Shown piece after piece: positions 19,656-30,553 of a stretch of 64,000 bases of DNA. The position numbers were made by a program, and so were the translations under genes. The DNA is taken from assembly GCF_947489755.1 (NCBI RefSeq), contig NZ_CANLFB010000009.1, positions 62,001-126,000 of the forward strand, given 5' to 3'. The notes under the pieces are model-generated. The model worked only from the letters and a program-made list of their open reading frames with translations. It made no database searches and was not told the origin of the DNA. The DNA comes from an uncultured Psychromonas sp. GTDB lineage: Bacteria; Pseudomonadota; Gammaproteobacteria; Enterobacterales; Psychromonadaceae. Positions within the stretch are counted from its first letter, which is position 1. The number at the start of each line of letters is the position of its first letter.

Positions 19656-20705
19656 TTGGATTATTTATTGCAGTACGGGCTATTTTTAGCCAAAGCTATT
19701 ACATTTGTCATTACTATTGTTGCTATTTTAATTGCAATTATAGCCTTAACCAGCAAGCAAAAAGCCAAAAAAGGTGAGCTAGAAATAACAGATTTATCCG
19801 AACAAATTAACGATACAAAAAAATCTATATCAGAACAATTATTAACCTCTGCACAGTTAAAAGCAAAACAAAAAGAAGATAAAAAAGCACTTAAAATAAA
19901 GCAAAAAGAAGAAAAGAAATCTGCGGGTAAAACGTCACAACCTGAAAATTCACCGCAACTTTATGTGATTGATTTCAAAGGAAGTATTGACGCAAAAGAG
20001 GTCGCGTCATTACGTGAAGAAGTCACTGCTATTATAAGCGTGGCATCAGAGAAAGATGAAGTGTTTGTACGTCTAGAAAGTGGTGGTGGTATGGTCCATG
20101 GTTACGGACTGGCAGCATCACAATTACAACGTCTAAAAGACAAAAATATTCCACTTACTATTTCTGTCGATAAAGTGGCTGCAAGTGGTGGTTATATGAT
20201 GGCGTGTGTTGCTGACAAAGTGATTGCCGCACCTTTTTCTATTATTGGTTCAATTGGTGTGATTGCTCAAATTCCTAATTTTAGTAAGTTACTGAAAAAA
20301 CATGACGTTGAGTTTGAACAACTCACTGCAGGTCAATACAAACGTACGTTAACGATGTTTGGTGAAAACGATGATGTAGGCCGTGAGAAATTTAAGCAAG
20401 AGTTAGAAGAAACACATCAGTTATTTAAACATTTTGTGAGTGAACACCGCCCACAATTGAATATTGATAAAATTGCAACGGGTGAGCACTGGTATGGTTC
20501 ACAGGCGTTGGATTTGGAACTTGTTGATAAAATCCAAACAAGTGATGATTATCTACTAGAACAGCTCAATTCTAGACATATTGTGCAAGTTCGTTACCAA
20601 AAAAGTAAAAAATTAGCTGAAAAAATAGGAAAAAGTGTCGCTTCGTCTGTAGAATCCAGTTTTTTAACTATAATGCAAACTAATGTATCAAGAATGTTTA
20701 AATAA
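19656..20705 (+). CDS. sohB: S49 family peptidase SohB
   Basis: A 349-aa inner-membrane serine protease, identical in length to E. coli SohB. It has an N-terminal membrane segment (about residues 8-32) and a lysine- and glutamate-rich linker (about 35-95, probably coiled coil). The S49 domain holds the nucleophile S177 in VDKVAASGGYM and the base K229 in AGQYKRTLT. The start is TTG, supported by AGAGGA about 7 bases upstream; no better ATG exists. It is probably a periplasm-facing quality-control protease. Confidence 0.93.
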   Translation: MDYLLQYGLFLAKAITFVITIVAILIAIIALTSKQKAKKGELEITDLSEQINDTKKSISEQLLTSAQLKAKQKEDKKALKIKQKEEKKSAGKTSQPENSPQLYVIDFKGSIDAKEVASLREEVTAIISVASEKDEVFVRLESGGGMVHGYGLAASQLQRLKDKNIPLTISVDKVAASGGYMMACVADKVIAAPFSIIGSIGVIAQIPNFSKLLKKHDVEFEQLTAGQYKRTLTMFGENDDVGREKFKQELEETHQLFKHFVSEHRPQLNIDKIATGEHWYGSQALDLELVDKIQTSDDYLLEQLNSRHIVQVRYQKSKKLAEKIGKSVASSVESSFLTIMQTNVSRMFK

Positions 20706-20726
20706 CGTTATGCATTAAAATATGTT

Positions 20727-20757
20727 AAAAAGCCGACTATTAACGAGTCGGCTTTTT
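20727..20757 (+). terminator. intrinsic terminator of sohB
   Basis: A perfect 12-bp stem AAAAAGCCGACT / AGTCGGCTTTTT with a 7-base loop. It separates sohB from topA, so topA should have its own promoter. Confidence 0.92.
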
Positions 20758-20888
20758 ATTTGTATCTTCCAAAAATAAAAAAAATAGGTTGCTATTAGTT
20801 AAAACTTTGGATTATATAAAAAAGAGAAATTCATTGGACGAGTTATCATTCTTTCTGAAACAGACTATTTATTAGGTACTAAAGCAAT

Positions 20889-23549
20889 ATGAGCAAATCT
20901 CTGGTTATCGTAGAATCACCTGCCAAAGCAAAAACAATCAATAAATATTTAGGCAAAGATTTTATTGTAAAATCAAGTGTTGGACACGTACGTGATTTAC
21001 CAACAAGTGGTAGTGCTAAAAAATCTATCGATGCTAAAAAGAAAAAATCTTTAGCTGGTTTAACCCCCGCACAAAAAGCAAAAGAAACAGCAAAAAGAAC
21101 ACAAGCTGCGCTAGTTACTCGAATGGGTATAGACCCAAAAAATAACTGGGCTGCTAATTACGAGATATTACCTGGCAAAGAAAAAGTCGTTGATGAATTA
21201 TTAAAACTTGCTGAAGATGCTCCAACTATCTATCTCGCAACCGATTTGGATAGAGAAGGGGAAGCGATTGCTTGGCACCTTAGAGAGATTTTAGGTGGCG
21301 ATCACAGTAAGTATCAACGTGTTGTTTTTAATGAAATAACAGAAACTGCTATTCAGGAAGCGTTTAAACACCCGACAGAATTAAATATTGATGGTGTCAA
21401 TGCACAACAAACGCGACGTTTCTTGGACCGATTAGTTGGCTTTATGGTTTCACCGCTATTGTGGAAAAAAGTAGCACGTGGCTTATCTGCTGGTCGCGTT
21501 CAGTCAGTTGCCGTTAAGTTACTCGTTGAACGTGAGCGTTTAATTAAAGCATTTAACCCTGTTGAATTTTGGGATCTTCATGCTCAAACTATTTCGCAAG
21601 ACAAAACCTCTTTACGTTTAGAAGTTTATAAACAAAATGATAAAACCTTTGCGCCGGTTAATGAGCAAGAAACATCTGTTGCTGTAGAAGCATTAAAAGA
21701 TGCAACTTATAAACTACATTCGCGTGAAGATAAACCAACAACCAGTAAAGCAAGTGCACCATTTATCACTTCAACTTTGCAGCAAGCTGCAAGTACACGT
21801 TTGGGCTTTGGTGTTAAGAAAACCATGATGCTTGCACAACGTTTGTATGAAGCGGGTTACATTACTTACATGCGTACCGATTCAACCAATTTGAGTAAAG
21901 ATGCGGTTGCCTCAGCACGTGAATTTATCGCAAAAGAGTTTGGTAGTAATTATCTACCTGAAGCAGCTGTTTCTTATAGCAGTAAAGCGGGTGCTCAAGA
22001 AGCCCATGAAGCGATTCGTCCTTCAGATGTCTCACAACGTGCAGAATTAATCGACGTAACAGACAAAGATGCAAAACGATTATATGAGCTTATTTGGCGT
22101 CAATTCTTAGCATGTCAAATGCTACCTGCTCTATATGATTCATCAACATTGGTTATTCAAGCTGGTGATTATAAGCTACGTGCTAAAGGTCGTACTTTAC
22201 GTTTTGCAGGTTGGACAATGGCCCAACCAGTAACAAAAAGTAAAGCTGATGAGATTCATTTACCTGATTTAAAAGTGGGTGAAGAATTAACATTAGTTGA
22301 GCTAGAGCCTTTACAGCATTTTACTAAACCACCTGCTCGTTTCTCTGAAGCTGCATTGGTTAAAGAATTAGAAAAACAAGGTATTGGCCGACCATCAACT
22401 TACGCCAGTATTATTTCAACGATTCAAGATCGTGGTTATGTGAAAGTCGATAAACGTCGCTTCTTTGCCGTTAAAATGGGTGAAATTGTTACCGACCGTT
22501 TAACTGAGAACTTTACTGACTTAATGAGTTACGACTTTACTAAAGCAATGGAAGAAAAGTTAGATGCCATTGCAGAAGGTAATGCGGATTGGCATAAAGA
22601 GTTAGACAGGTTTTACAAAAATCTAACAACACAACTTGATCAAGCTGAACTACCGGTTGAAGATGGGGGCATGCGTCTTAATGATCCGGTTATCATTGAC
22701 GAAGTAGCTTGTCCTACTTGTGATCGACCTATGGGTATTCGTACTGCGAGTACAGGTGTTTTCCTTGGTTGTTCTGGCTATGCATTACCACCGAAAGAAC
22801 GTTGTAAGACAACGATTAACTTAGTTGATGGCGAAGAAGTTGAAGATCTTCTTAGTTCTGAAGATCTTGAAACCGCTGCTTTGATGGCGAAACATCGTTG
22901 TCCTAAATGTGATACTGCGATGGATAGCTACTTAATCGACGAAACACGTAAACTACATGTCTGTGGTAATAATCCACTGTGTGACGGTCATACGGTTGAA
23001 GTGGGTGAGTTTAAAATCAAAGGTTACGACGGTCCGATTGTTGAGTGTGACAAATGTGGCACCGATATGCAGCTTAAAGATGGCCGCTTCGGTAAATACA
23101 TGGATTGCACCAACGAAGAATGTAAAAACACACGTAAAATATTACGTAGTGGTGAAGTGGCTCCACCAAAAGAAGATGCGGTGCATTTACCTGAACTAGA
23201 GTGTGAACAAAGCGATGCTTACTTCATTCTTCGTGATGGCGCTGCAGGTATCTTTTTGGCGGCCAGTACGTTCCCGCGTTCTCGTGAAACACGTGCGCCT
23301 AAAGTGGTTGAGTTAGCTAAATTCCGCGATAGAATTTCTGAGAAATTTTATTATCTCGCGGATGCACCTCAAAAAGATCCTGAAGGCAATCTCGCTGTTG
23401 TTCGTTATAGCCGTAAAAATAAAGAACAATATGTGATGACGGAAATAGATAAAAAAGCAACAGGCTGGACTGCTAAATATATTGATAATAAATGGGTTGA
23501 AGAAATCCCTAAAAAGAAAGTGGCTAAAAAAGCGAAAGCTAAAAAGTAG
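20889..23549 (+). CDS. topA: DNA topoisomerase I
   Basis: An 886-aa type IA topoisomerase (E. coli is 865 aa) that relaxes negative supercoils. The TOPRIM domain has DLDREGE at 119-125. The catalytic tyrosine is Y327 in [11 protein letters not shown]. Three C4 zinc ribbons follow (from about 612, 662 and 715, with CPTC, CPKC and CDKC starts), then a C-terminal ribbon domain. Compared with E. coli it has a slightly longer Lys/Ala-rich loop at about residues 43-72 and a basic C-terminal tail ending [12 protein letters not shown]. Confidence 0.98.
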   Translation: MSKSLVIVESPAKAKTINKYLGKDFIVKSSVGHVRDLPTSGSAKKSIDAKKKKSLAGLTPAQKAKETAKRTQAALVTRMGIDPKNNWAANYEILPGKEKVVDELLKLAEDAPTIYLATDLDREGEAIAWHLREILGGDHSKYQRVVFNEITETAIQEAFKHPTELNIDGVNAQQTRRFLDRLVGFMVSPLLWKKVARGLSAGRVQSVAVKLLVERERLIKAFNPVEFWDLHAQTISQDKTSLRLEVYKQNDKTFAPVNEQETSVAVEALKDATYKLHSREDKPTTSKASAPFITSTLQQAASTRLGFGVKKTMMLAQRLYEAGYITYMRTDSTNLSKDAVASAREFIAKEFGSNYLPEAAVSYSSKAGAQEAHEAIRPSDVSQRAELIDVTDKDAKRLYELIWRQFLACQMLPALYDSSTLVIQAGDYKLRAKGRTLRFAGWTMAQPVTKSKADEIHLPDLKVGEELTLVELEPLQHFTKPPARFSEAALVKELEKQGIGRPSTYASIISTIQDRGYVKVDKRRFFAVKMGEIVTDRLTENFTDLMSYDFTKAMEEKLDAIAEGNADWHKELDRFYKNLTTQLDQAELPVEDGGMRLNDPVIIDEVACPTCDRPMGIRTASTGVFLGCSGYALPPKERCKTTINLVDGEEVEDLLSSEDLETAALMAKHRCPKCDTAMDSYLIDETRKLHVCGNNPLCDGHTVEVGEFKIKGYDGPIVECDKCGTDMQLKDGRFGKYMDCTNEECKNTRKILRSGEVAPPKEDAVHLPELECEQSDAYFILRDGAAGIFLAASTFPRSRETRAPKVVELAKFRDRISEKFYYLADAPQKDPEGNLAVVRYSRKNKEQYVMTEIDKKATGWTAKYIDNKWVEEIPKKKVAKKAKAKK

Positions 23550-23568
23550 TTTTATAAACTTTCTTCTT

Positions 23569-23594
23569 AATGGCAGCCTTGGCTGCCATTTTTA
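23569..23594 (+). terminator. intrinsic terminator of topA
   Basis: AATGGCAGCC-TT-GGCTGCCATT followed by TTTATA. Confidence 0.88.
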
Positions 23595-23717
23595 TATCTT
23601 CAATTTATTGAGTTATTTTTCAGCAACTAATGGATTTGTTAATCACTAACAGCTTGTTGTTGGTTTAAATTTTTAAACATTTGTATATACTAGCGTTTTT
23701 TCAAAGGATGGTTTCAA

Positions 23718-24503
23718 ATGCGCATAGCTTTAGGTATTGAATACGATGGTGCTAACTATTACGGTTGGCAAAGACAAAAAGAAGTTAATTCGGTTCAAGA
23801 AGAGCTAGAAAAAGCATTATCTAATATTGCAAACCATCCCGTAACAGTTAATTGTGCAGGTAGAACCGATGCAGGTGTTCACGGCACAGGACAAATCGTT
23901 CATTTTGATACCGATTCAGATCGACAAGTGAGTGCATGGACATTAGGTGTTAATGCTAAATTACCTGGTGATATAGCAGTACGCTGGGTTAAAGAGGTTG
24001 ATGATTCATTTCATGCGCGTTTCAGTGCAACTGCTCGACGTTACCGTTACATTATTTATAATGGTGTTTACCGTCCAGGTATTCTAAGTAAAGGTTTGAG
24101 CCATTATCATTGTGACCTAGACGCCGAATTAATGCAGCAAGCAGGGCAGTTTATCGTCGGACAACATGACTTTACATCTTTTAGAGCATTACATTGCCAA
24201 GCTAACAGCCCAGTTCGTGCTATTGAATATTTGAATATTACACGTCGCAGTGACTTTATTATTATCGATATTAAAGCCAATGCCTTTTTACACCATATGG
24301 TACGAAATATTGCAGGTAGTTTGATTGAAGTCGGGCAAGGTAAACAACCTGTTGATTGGTTAGGTACTTTGCTGAGCTATAAAGATAGATCGAAAGCGGC
24401 AGCAACAGCTAAACCTGGCGGTTTATATCTTGTTGAAGTGGATTATCCTGAACAGTTTGATTTACCAAGACCTGCTTGTGGTCCTTTATTTTTAGACATT
24501 TAA
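23718..24503 (+). CDS. truA: tRNA pseudouridine(38-40) synthase
   Basis: A 261-aa enzyme that converts uridines 38-40 of the anticodon arm to pseudouridine. The catalytic aspartate is in [14 protein letters not shown] (about residue 51). [14 protein letters not shown] at the N terminus and [17 protein letters not shown] near 195 are typical. It is the first gene of a run truA-folC-dedD-cvpA-purF. E. coli has dedA and accD between truA and folC, and both are missing here. Confidence 0.96.
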   Translation: MRIALGIEYDGANYYGWQRQKEVNSVQEELEKALSNIANHPVTVNCAGRTDAGVHGTGQIVHFDTDSDRQVSAWTLGVNAKLPGDIAVRWVKEVDDSFHARFSATARRYRYIIYNGVYRPGILSKGLSHYHCDLDAELMQQAGQFIVGQHDFTSFRALHCQANSPVRAIEYLNITRRSDFIIIDIKANAFLHHMVRNIAGSLIEVGQGKQPVDWLGTLLSYKDRSKAAATAKPGGLYLVEVDYPEQFDLPRPACGPLFLDI

Positions 24504-24504
24504 T

Positions 24505-25800
24505 GTGACAAAAACTATGACAACTAACACATCGAATATCCCTTTTTCTGCAGATGATTTAACAACGTGGTTAAAGCATTTAGAGCAATTACATCCCAAT
24601 GTTATCGAATTAGGATTAAAACGAATTACTGAAGTGGGTAAGCGTTTAAATCTAATTAATTTCGATGCTAAAGTCATTACTGTCGCCGGTACTAATGGTA
24701 AAGGGACAACTTGTGCTTATTTAGAAAAAATATTGATTGATGCAGGTTTTAAAGTCGGTGTTTATAGCTCTCCACATATTCATCGTTATAATGAACGTCT
24801 CCGTATTAACCTTCTTGAGCTTGACGATCAACAACATTGCGAAGCATTTGCTGTTATTGAACAAGCACGTCTTGATATATCACTGAGTTATTTTGAATAT
24901 GCCACCTTAGCGTGTTTGTATCTTTTACAGCAGCAACAATGTGACTATATATTACTGGAAGTTGGATTGGGTGGGCGCTTAGACGCCACTAATATGGTGG
25001 AATCAGATATTAGTGTCGTGACAACTATCGGAATAGACCATGTTGACTGGTTGGGTAGTGATAGAGAAATAATTGGTTTTGAAAAAGCTGGGGTGTTTAG
25101 AGCAAATAAACCTGCCATTTGTGGTGAGCTTGATGTACCTCAATCGATTATTATTCATGCTCAGGCTATCTCATCTCAATTAAGTTTAGCTTCTCGTGAT
25201 TTTTCTTTTAAAGTCATCGATGAAAATACTTGGTCATGGCAGGGTAAGCAAACATTAGCACCCATCAAGCAAACATTAATGCCTATGCAAAATGCATCGA
25301 CAGCACTCGCTGTGATTGAAGCCTTATCCATTGATATTACCCCTGAAAAATTGATATCCTCTATTGAAAACGCGTCATTAGTAGGGCGATTACAAGCATT
25401 AGCAGGTTATCATTGCGATCTTTATATCGATGTGGCTCATAATCCTCAATCCGCGGAATATTTAGCCTCTCAACTAAAACGTTTGAAAGAAGCTAAAGGC
25501 GCGAACTGTAAAGTGCACGGTATTGTTGGCATGTTGTCAGATAAAGATATGACCGCGACTTTATCTGCCATTAATTTACAAATTTCGGAATACAATTTTG
25601 TTGATTTAAATTGTTATAGAGGTGCGTCTGCTGAGTTACTTTTAGCGGCATACAAAAAAAGTGTAAATAATGATCATACTGTGACTTGTTATAAAAATGT
25701 CACCAGTGCGGTTGATAAGGTAGTTAAGAATAGCGATGCATCTGATATAGTGATTGTATTCGGTTCTTTTCATACCGTTTCAGATATTTTAACCCATTAG
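24505..25800 (+). CDS. folC: dihydrofolate synthase/folylpolyglutamate synthase
   Basis: A 431-aa Mur-ligase-type enzyme that joins glutamate to dihydropteroate and extends folate polyglutamates. The ATP-binding loop VAGTNGKGTTCAYLE is at about residue 60, YSSPHIHRYNERLRI at about 90, LEVGLGGRLDATN at about 150, and DVAHNPQSAEYL at about 310. It starts one base after the truA stop at a GTG. An ATG four codons later (24517) is equally plausible and neither has a strong ribosome site. Confidence 0.93.
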   Translation: MTKTMTTNTSNIPFSADDLTTWLKHLEQLHPNVIELGLKRITEVGKRLNLINFDAKVITVAGTNGKGTTCAYLEKILIDAGFKVGVYSSPHIHRYNERLRINLLELDDQQHCEAFAVIEQARLDISLSYFEYATLACLYLLQQQQCDYILLEVGLGGRLDATNMVESDISVVTTIGIDHVDWLGSDREIIGFEKAGVFRANKPAICGELDVPQSIIIHAQAISSQLSLASRDFSFKVIDENTWSWQGKQTLAPIKQTLMPMQNASTALAVIEALSIDITPEKLISSIENASLVGRLQALAGYHCDLYIDVAHNPQSAEYLASQLKRLKEAKGANCKVHGIVGMLSDKDMTATLSAINLQISEYNFVDLNCYRGASAELLLAAYKKSVNNDHTVTCYKNVTSAVDKVVKNSDASDIVIVFGSFHTVSDILTH

Positions 25801-25813
25801 CAAGGTATAGAAC

Positions 25814-26434
25814 GTGGATTCTCAGTTTAAAAACCGTTTAGTAGGCGTCACCATATTAGTTGCACTTGTTGTTATCTTTTTACCGTCATTAATTGACGGC
25901 AAAAAAACGACCTATCAACAAGAATTTGTAGCCACACCGATTAAGCCTGAATTAAAAGAACACTCTAAGACTTTCCCTGATACCACTGCGGTCAATGACG
26001 AACAACTTATTATTGAAAATGAACCTACCGATGAAAATCAACGTGAAATAGTAAGTACTTCTGATTGGAAAGTTGAAGAAGTTGCTTCAACAGTTGTCAT
26101 AGACGAACCAAAAGAGCAACCAGAAAAGATTATTAAATCAGCACCAACGCCTAAACCTGTTACTGTTAAAGCGCCTGTATTTGATGACCCGGCTTGGACG
26201 ATTCAATTAGGTGCATTTCAAAACAAAGCGAATATAAATACATTATTGAAAAAATTGAATAAAGCGGGCTTCCAAGTTCATACTGTTCCTAAAGAAGTCA
26301 TTGATGGACAATTGACTCGTGTATTTGTTGGGCCGGATGTGTCAAAACAAAAATTAGAAGAAAAACTACCAAGATTGAAAAGCTTAACAAGTTTAAATGG
26401 TAAGTTAGTGCCATTTAATCCAATAGCACCTTAG
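25814..26434 (+). CDS. dedD: SPOR-domain cell division protein DedD
   Basis: A 206-aa septal protein with one membrane anchor (about residues 10-26, VGVTILVALVVIFLPSL), a low-complexity Glu/Pro/Thr/Val-rich linker (about 35-130), and a C-terminal SPOR domain (about 132-200; WTIQLGAFQNKANINTLL, VGPDVSKQKLEE) that binds denuded septal peptidoglycan. GTG start, 13 bases after folC. Order as in E. coli. Confidence 0.9.
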   Translation: MDSQFKNRLVGVTILVALVVIFLPSLIDGKKTTYQQEFVATPIKPELKEHSKTFPDTTAVNDEQLIIENEPTDENQREIVSTSDWKVEEVASTVVIDEPKEQPEKIIKSAPTPKPVTVKAPVFDDPAWTIQLGAFQNKANINTLLKKLNKAGFQVHTVPKEVIDGQLTRVFVGPDVSKQKLEEKLPRLKSLTSLNGKLVPFNPIAP

Positions 26435-26507
26435 TTTTTGAAGCCTTTTAAAACATTCTCTGATAGAATGCGCGCGTCAAAGACTCACTACAATATTTAG
26501 GGATAGT

Positions 26508-27011
26508 ATGAATTGGTTTGATTTCGCCATACTCGGTGTAATTGGTTTATCATCATTAATTAGCTTAATCCGTGGCTTCACTAAAGAAGCTGTCTCCCTC
26601 GTCACTTGGTTCGCTGCCTTTTTTGTCGCCAGCAACTTTTATCCCGAAATGGCTCAGTTCATTACGGGTATTGAAGACCTTAAAATACGTAATAGTGCTG
26701 CTATTGCGATCCTCTTCATCGCTACCTTATTGATTGGCGCTCTCGTCAACTACATTATTAATCGTCTCGTTGCAGTCACAGGTTTATCAGGTACCGATAG
26801 GTTACTGGGTGTTATCTTCGGTGCAATACGCGGTATTTTGATTGTTAGTGCATTATTATTTTTCGCTGACTACATCACCTCATTCGAAGAAACGCTATGG
26901 TGGAAAGAGGCTCAATTACCTCCTCATTTTGCTATTGTGATTACATGGTTTTTCGAACATTTAGAAAGCTCATCGAGTTTTCTAAAAAATATACAGTCAA
27001 CTAAGATTTAA
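26508..27011 (+). CDS. cvpA: CvpA family membrane protein
   Basis: A 167-aa inner-membrane protein with four hydrophobic segments (about residues 5-22, 28-45, 63-86, 103-122). The N terminus (MNWFDFAILGVIGLSSLISLIRGFTKE) and GTDRLLGVIFGAIRGIL are family signatures. E. coli CvpA is needed for colicin V production and envelope homeostasis; its molecular role is unclear. It lies upstream of purF as usual, but a strong terminator separates the two here. Confidence 0.93.
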   Translation: MNWFDFAILGVIGLSSLISLIRGFTKEAVSLVTWFAAFFVASNFYPEMAQFITGIEDLKIRNSAAIAILFIATLLIGALVNYIINRLVAVTGLSGTDRLLGVIFGAIRGILIVSALLFFADYITSFEETLWWKEAQLPPHFAIVITWFFEHLESSSSFLKNIQSTKI

Positions 27012-27041
27012 TCGTTGATTAGCAAAAATTAGTCCTCAATT

Positions 27042-27069
27042 AAAAAGCACATTGGTTTGTGCTTTTTTG
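27042..27069 (+). terminator. intrinsic terminator between cvpA and purF
   Basis: AAAAAGCACA-TTGGTT-TGTGCTTTTT followed by TTG, only 35 bases before the purF ATG. It could be a partial terminator or attenuator for purF. Confidence 0.85.
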
Positions 27070-27102
27070 TGAACACTCTTAAAAATAGAAAGGCTTTAAT
27101 TT

Positions 27103-28617
27103 ATGTGTGGAATAGTGGGTATAGTTGGTTCAACTCCTGTCAATCAAAGTATTTATGATGCATTGACCGTTTTACAACATCGTGGACAAGATGCCGCAGG
27201 TATTGTAACAACTTATAATGGTAACTTTAAACAGCGTAAAGCAAATGGTTTAGTGAAGGACGTATTTGAAACTAAACATATGCAACGTTTAAAAGGTAAC
27301 AGTGGTATTGGCCATGTTCGTTACCCTACTGCAGGTAGCTCTAGTGCTGCTGAAGCACAACCTTTCTATGTTAACTCTCCTTGGGGTATTTCATTAGCGC
27401 ATAACGGTAACTTAACTAATGCCAAAGACTTACGTGCTGCATTAATTAAATCTCGTCGTCATATCAATACAACATCAGATTCAGAGTTGCTATTAAATAC
27501 ATTAGCTGCTGAATTGGGTAAAACACAAACGGATCACTTATCCGCTGATGATATTTTCCATGCGATCGCTGAAGTACACAAACAAATCAGCGGTGCTTAT
27601 GCTGTAACAGCATTAATAATTGATCATGGTTTAATTGCTTTCCGTGACCCTGATGGTATTCGTCCTTTAGTACTTGGGTCTCGCCAAACAGATGAAGGTG
27701 ATATTGAATATATCGTCGCTTCTGAAAGTGTAGGGCTTGATACGATTGGCTTTAGATTTTTACGTGATGTTGAACCTGGTGAAGCGGTTTACATTACAGA
27801 AAACAGAAAATTATTTACGCAACAATGTGCTGAAAAAACATCACTTACACCGTGTATTTTTGAATACGTTTACTTCGCACGTCCTGATTCAACATTAAAC
27901 GGTATTTCAGTATATGAAGCACGTTTAGAGATGGGCCGTAAATTAGGTGCAAAAATCAAACGTGAATGGTCTGATTTAGAAATTGATGCGGTTATCCCTA
28001 TTCCAGAAACGTCAAATGATATTGCATTAGAAATATCTGTTGAATTAGGTCTTCCTTATCGACAAGGTTTTGTAAAAAATCGTTACATTGGTCGTACTTT
28101 CATCATGCCAGGTCAAACTCAACGCCGTAAGTCAGTTCGTCGTAAATTGAACCCAATTTCAGCTGAATTTAAAGGTAAAAATGTACTGTTAGTGGATGAC
28201 TCAATCGTTCGTGGTACTACATCTGAGCAGATTATTGAAATGGTAAGAGAAGCGGGGGCTAAGAAAGTTTATTTAGCGTCAGCGGCACCAGAAGTACGTC
28301 ATCCGAATGTATATGGTATTGATATGCCGACACCGGAAGAATTGATTGCGCATGGCCGTAACGCAGAACAAATTAGTGATTGCATCGGTACTGATAAATT
28401 GATTTTCCAAGATCTGCAAGACTTGAAAGATGCGGTTGGTAAACAAAATCCTGCTATCAAAGAATTTGAATGTTCTGTTTTTGATGGTAATTATGTGACG
28501 CCGGGTATTAACAAAGAATACTTTGATTATTTAGCAAGTTTACGTAGTGAAGATGCTAAAAAAGTGCAAACTCAAAAAGAAGAAATTGCTAACTTAGAGA
28601 TGTATAACGAATCTTAA
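27103..28617 (+). CDS. purF: amidophosphoribosyltransferase
   Basis: A 504-aa enzyme for the first committed step of purine synthesis: PRPP plus glutamine gives phosphoribosylamine. The glutaminase nucleophile is the cysteine after the initiator Met (MCGIVGIVG). The phosphoribosyltransferase PRPP loop is [17 protein letters not shown] at about residue 363. Length equals E. coli PurF (505 aa). AAAGG lies about 9 bases before the ATG. I could not find a PurR-type operator upstream. Confidence 0.97.
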   Translation: MCGIVGIVGSTPVNQSIYDALTVLQHRGQDAAGIVTTYNGNFKQRKANGLVKDVFETKHMQRLKGNSGIGHVRYPTAGSSSAAEAQPFYVNSPWGISLAHNGNLTNAKDLRAALIKSRRHINTTSDSELLLNTLAAELGKTQTDHLSADDIFHAIAEVHKQISGAYAVTALIIDHGLIAFRDPDGIRPLVLGSRQTDEGDIEYIVASESVGLDTIGFRFLRDVEPGEAVYITENRKLFTQQCAEKTSLTPCIFEYVYFARPDSTLNGISVYEARLEMGRKLGAKIKREWSDLEIDAVIPIPETSNDIALEISVELGLPYRQGFVKNRYIGRTFIMPGQTQRRKSVRRKLNPISAEFKGKNVLLVDDSIVRGTTSEQIIEMVREAGAKKVYLASAAPEVRHPNVYGIDMPTPEELIAHGRNAEQISDCIGTDKLIFQDLQDLKDAVGKQNPAIKEFECSVFDGNYVTPGINKEYFDYLASLRSEDAKKVQTQKEEIANLEMYNES

Positions 28618-28648
28618 TTTAGTCTTATGATTTGAATACAAGTTTTAT

Positions 28649-28678
28649 AAAAAGCACAGCTCAGGCTGTGCTTTTTTA
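28649..28678 (+). terminator. intrinsic terminator of purF
   Basis: A perfect 12-bp stem AAAAAGCACAGC-TCAG-GCTGTGCTTTTT. Confidence 0.92.
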
Positions 28679-28695
28679 TATCTGTTATACTCAGT

Positions 28696-28735
28696 TTAGT
28701 AACGAAAAATTTAGATTAGTAACGAAAGATTTAAA
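28696..28735. repeat. 20-bp imperfect tandem repeat
   Basis: TTAGTAACGAAAAATTTAGA is followed directly by TTAGTAACGAAAGATTTAAA (18 of 20 identical), between the purF and asnS terminators. A degenerate third trace (TTTAGTTTAGTAATC) occurs near 28771. Confidence 0.75.
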
Positions 28736-28828
28736 TTAATATTGAGAAAATCTAGGTTATTAATGTGAATATTTAGTTTAGTAATCAAAACAAACAGGAA
28801 TGTTAGAAGTCTATTTTCAATAGATATA

Positions 28829-28856
28829 AAAAAACCAGCAATCACGCTGGTTTTTA
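28829..28856 (-). terminator. intrinsic terminator of asnS
   Basis: AAAAACCAGC-AATCAC-GCTGGTTTTT, with runs on both sides, so it can act in both directions. Confidence 0.88.
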
Positions 28857-28909
28857 TTATTGATTGATACTGTGTTGCTAAACGGTAACGACATTAATCA
28901 GTTTATTGT

Positions 28910-30310
28910 TTAGAAGTCAGCAGAACCTGGTGCACGAGGGAATGCGATTACGTCACGGATGTTTTGTACACCTGTTACGTAAGATACTAGACGCTCAAAA
29001 CCTAGACCAAAACCAGCATGAGGTACTGTTCCGTATTTACGTAAATCACGGTACCAGCTGTAATCTTCTTTATCTAAGCCCATTTCTTCAAGACGTTTAT
29101 CTAGCGCTTCAAGATCTTCTTCACGTTGACTACCACCGATGATTTCACCAATACCCGGTGCTAATACATCCATTGCCGCTACTGTTTTACCATCTGCATT
29201 TAGTTTCATGTAGAAAGCTTTAATATCTTTAGGGTAGTTTTGTAAGATAATCGGTGCACCAACATGCTCTTCAGCTAGGTAACGTTCATGCTCAGACTGT
29301 AAATCTACGCCCCATTCAACAGGGTATTCAAATGTTTTGTCACATTTTTGTAGAATATCAATTGCATCAGTGTAATCCATGCGAACAAACTCAGAGTTAA
29401 CCATGTTTTGTAAGCGTGTGATGGCTTCTTTATCTACACGTTCTGCAAAGAACGCCATATCATCTGCACGTTCAGTTAATACTGCGTTAAATACATATTT
29501 CAACATATCTTCAGCTAATTGTGCCGCATCTGATAAATCAGCAAATGCAATTTCAGGTTCAACCATCCAAAATTCAGCTAAGTGGCGTGTTGTATTTGAG
29601 TTTTCTGCACGGAAAGTTGGACCAAACGTGTAAACATTGCTTAATGCACAAGCATAAGTTTCAGCATTTAATTGACCAGATACCGTTAAAAACGTTTCTT
29701 TACCGAAGAAGTCTTTTTTGTAATCAATCTTACCTTCAGTATTACGCGGTAGGTTATCTTGGTCTAATGTTGTTACTTGGAACATCTCACCAGCGCCTTC
29801 ACAGTCACTGCCTGTGATAATAGGTGTGCTGATCCAGTTAAATCCACGCTCATAAAAGAAGTTATGAATAGCATGTGATAAACAGTTACGAACACGTGTT
29901 ACTGCACCAAACATATTCGTACGTGGACGAAGGTGTGCATGTTCACGCATGTACTCAATGCTGTGGCGTTTAGCTGACATTGGGTAAGTATCTGGGTCTT
30001 GTACAAAACCATGTACAACAACTGATGTTGCTTGTAGCTCAAATTGTTGGCCTTTTCCTGGGCTTTCAACTAATTCACCAGTCACAGCGACACTACAACC
30101 TGCTGATAAATTTAAAACATCAGTTGTATAATTTTCTAATTCAGCAGGGACAACAGCTTGAATAGGATCAAAGCATGAACCGTCATAAATATTTAGAAAA
30201 GAGATGCCCGCTTTTGAATCACGTCGAGTGCGGATCCAACCCTTTACTGTTACTTGGCTGCCTAATGCAAATTTGCTGTTGAAAATATCAACAATTGGTG
30301 TTTTTGACAT
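28910..30310 (-). CDS. asnS: asparaginyl-tRNA synthetase
   Basis: A 466-aa class II aminoacyl-tRNA synthetase (same length as E. coli AsnS). An OB-fold anticodon-binding domain occupies residues 1-110 ([14 protein letters not shown]). Motif 2 is in [22 protein letters not shown] (positions about 220-241), and motif 3 is at the C terminus ([15 protein letters not shown]). The residues between motif 2 and motif 3 match AsnRS rather than AspRS. Transcribed alone. Confidence 0.97.
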   Translation of the reverse strand: MSKTPIVDIFNSKFALGSQVTVKGWIRTRRDSKAGISFLNIYDGSCFDPIQAVVPAELENYTTDVLNLSAGCSVAVTGELVESPGKGQQFELQATSVVVHGFVQDPDTYPMSAKRHSIEYMREHAHLRPRTNMFGAVTRVRNCLSHAIHNFFYERGFNWISTPIITGSDCEGAGEMFQVTTLDQDNLPRNTEGKIDYKKDFFGKETFLTVSGQLNAETYACALSNVYTFGPTFRAENSNTTRHLAEFWMVEPEIAFADLSDAAQLAEDMLKYVFNAVLTERADDMAFFAERVDKEAITRLQNMVNSEFVRMDYTDAIDILQKCDKTFEYPVEWGVDLQSEHERYLAEEHVGAPIILQNYPKDIKAFYMKLNADGKTVAAMDVLAPGIGEIIGGSQREEDLEALDKRLEEMGLDKEDYSWYRDLRKYGTVPHAGFGLGFERLVSYVTGVQNIRDVIAFPRAPGSADF

Positions 30311-30553
30311 CTTAAATAGTGCTCCATAATCACAGTCTTAACTGTTTTATACTAAAAATATTGATAGCTGCATATATTACCTCGGCCAGATTTAGATACA
30401 AGCCTCTCACTCTATATTAATGGCACTATTGACCTTAATCGCGCATATAATCTTAAGCTTTCGTCGGTAGAGTGTATAACATTGGTTTTGCCTCTGTATT
30501 TTACGATTGTATTTTGATTAACAAATGCCACTTAAAATATATGATTGAGTTGG

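Noticed and set aside
24503-24505. A missing accD or dedA between truA and folC as a deletion event
   Set aside because: Gene order here varies among gammaproteobacteria; without the rest of the genome absence at this locus says nothing about loss.
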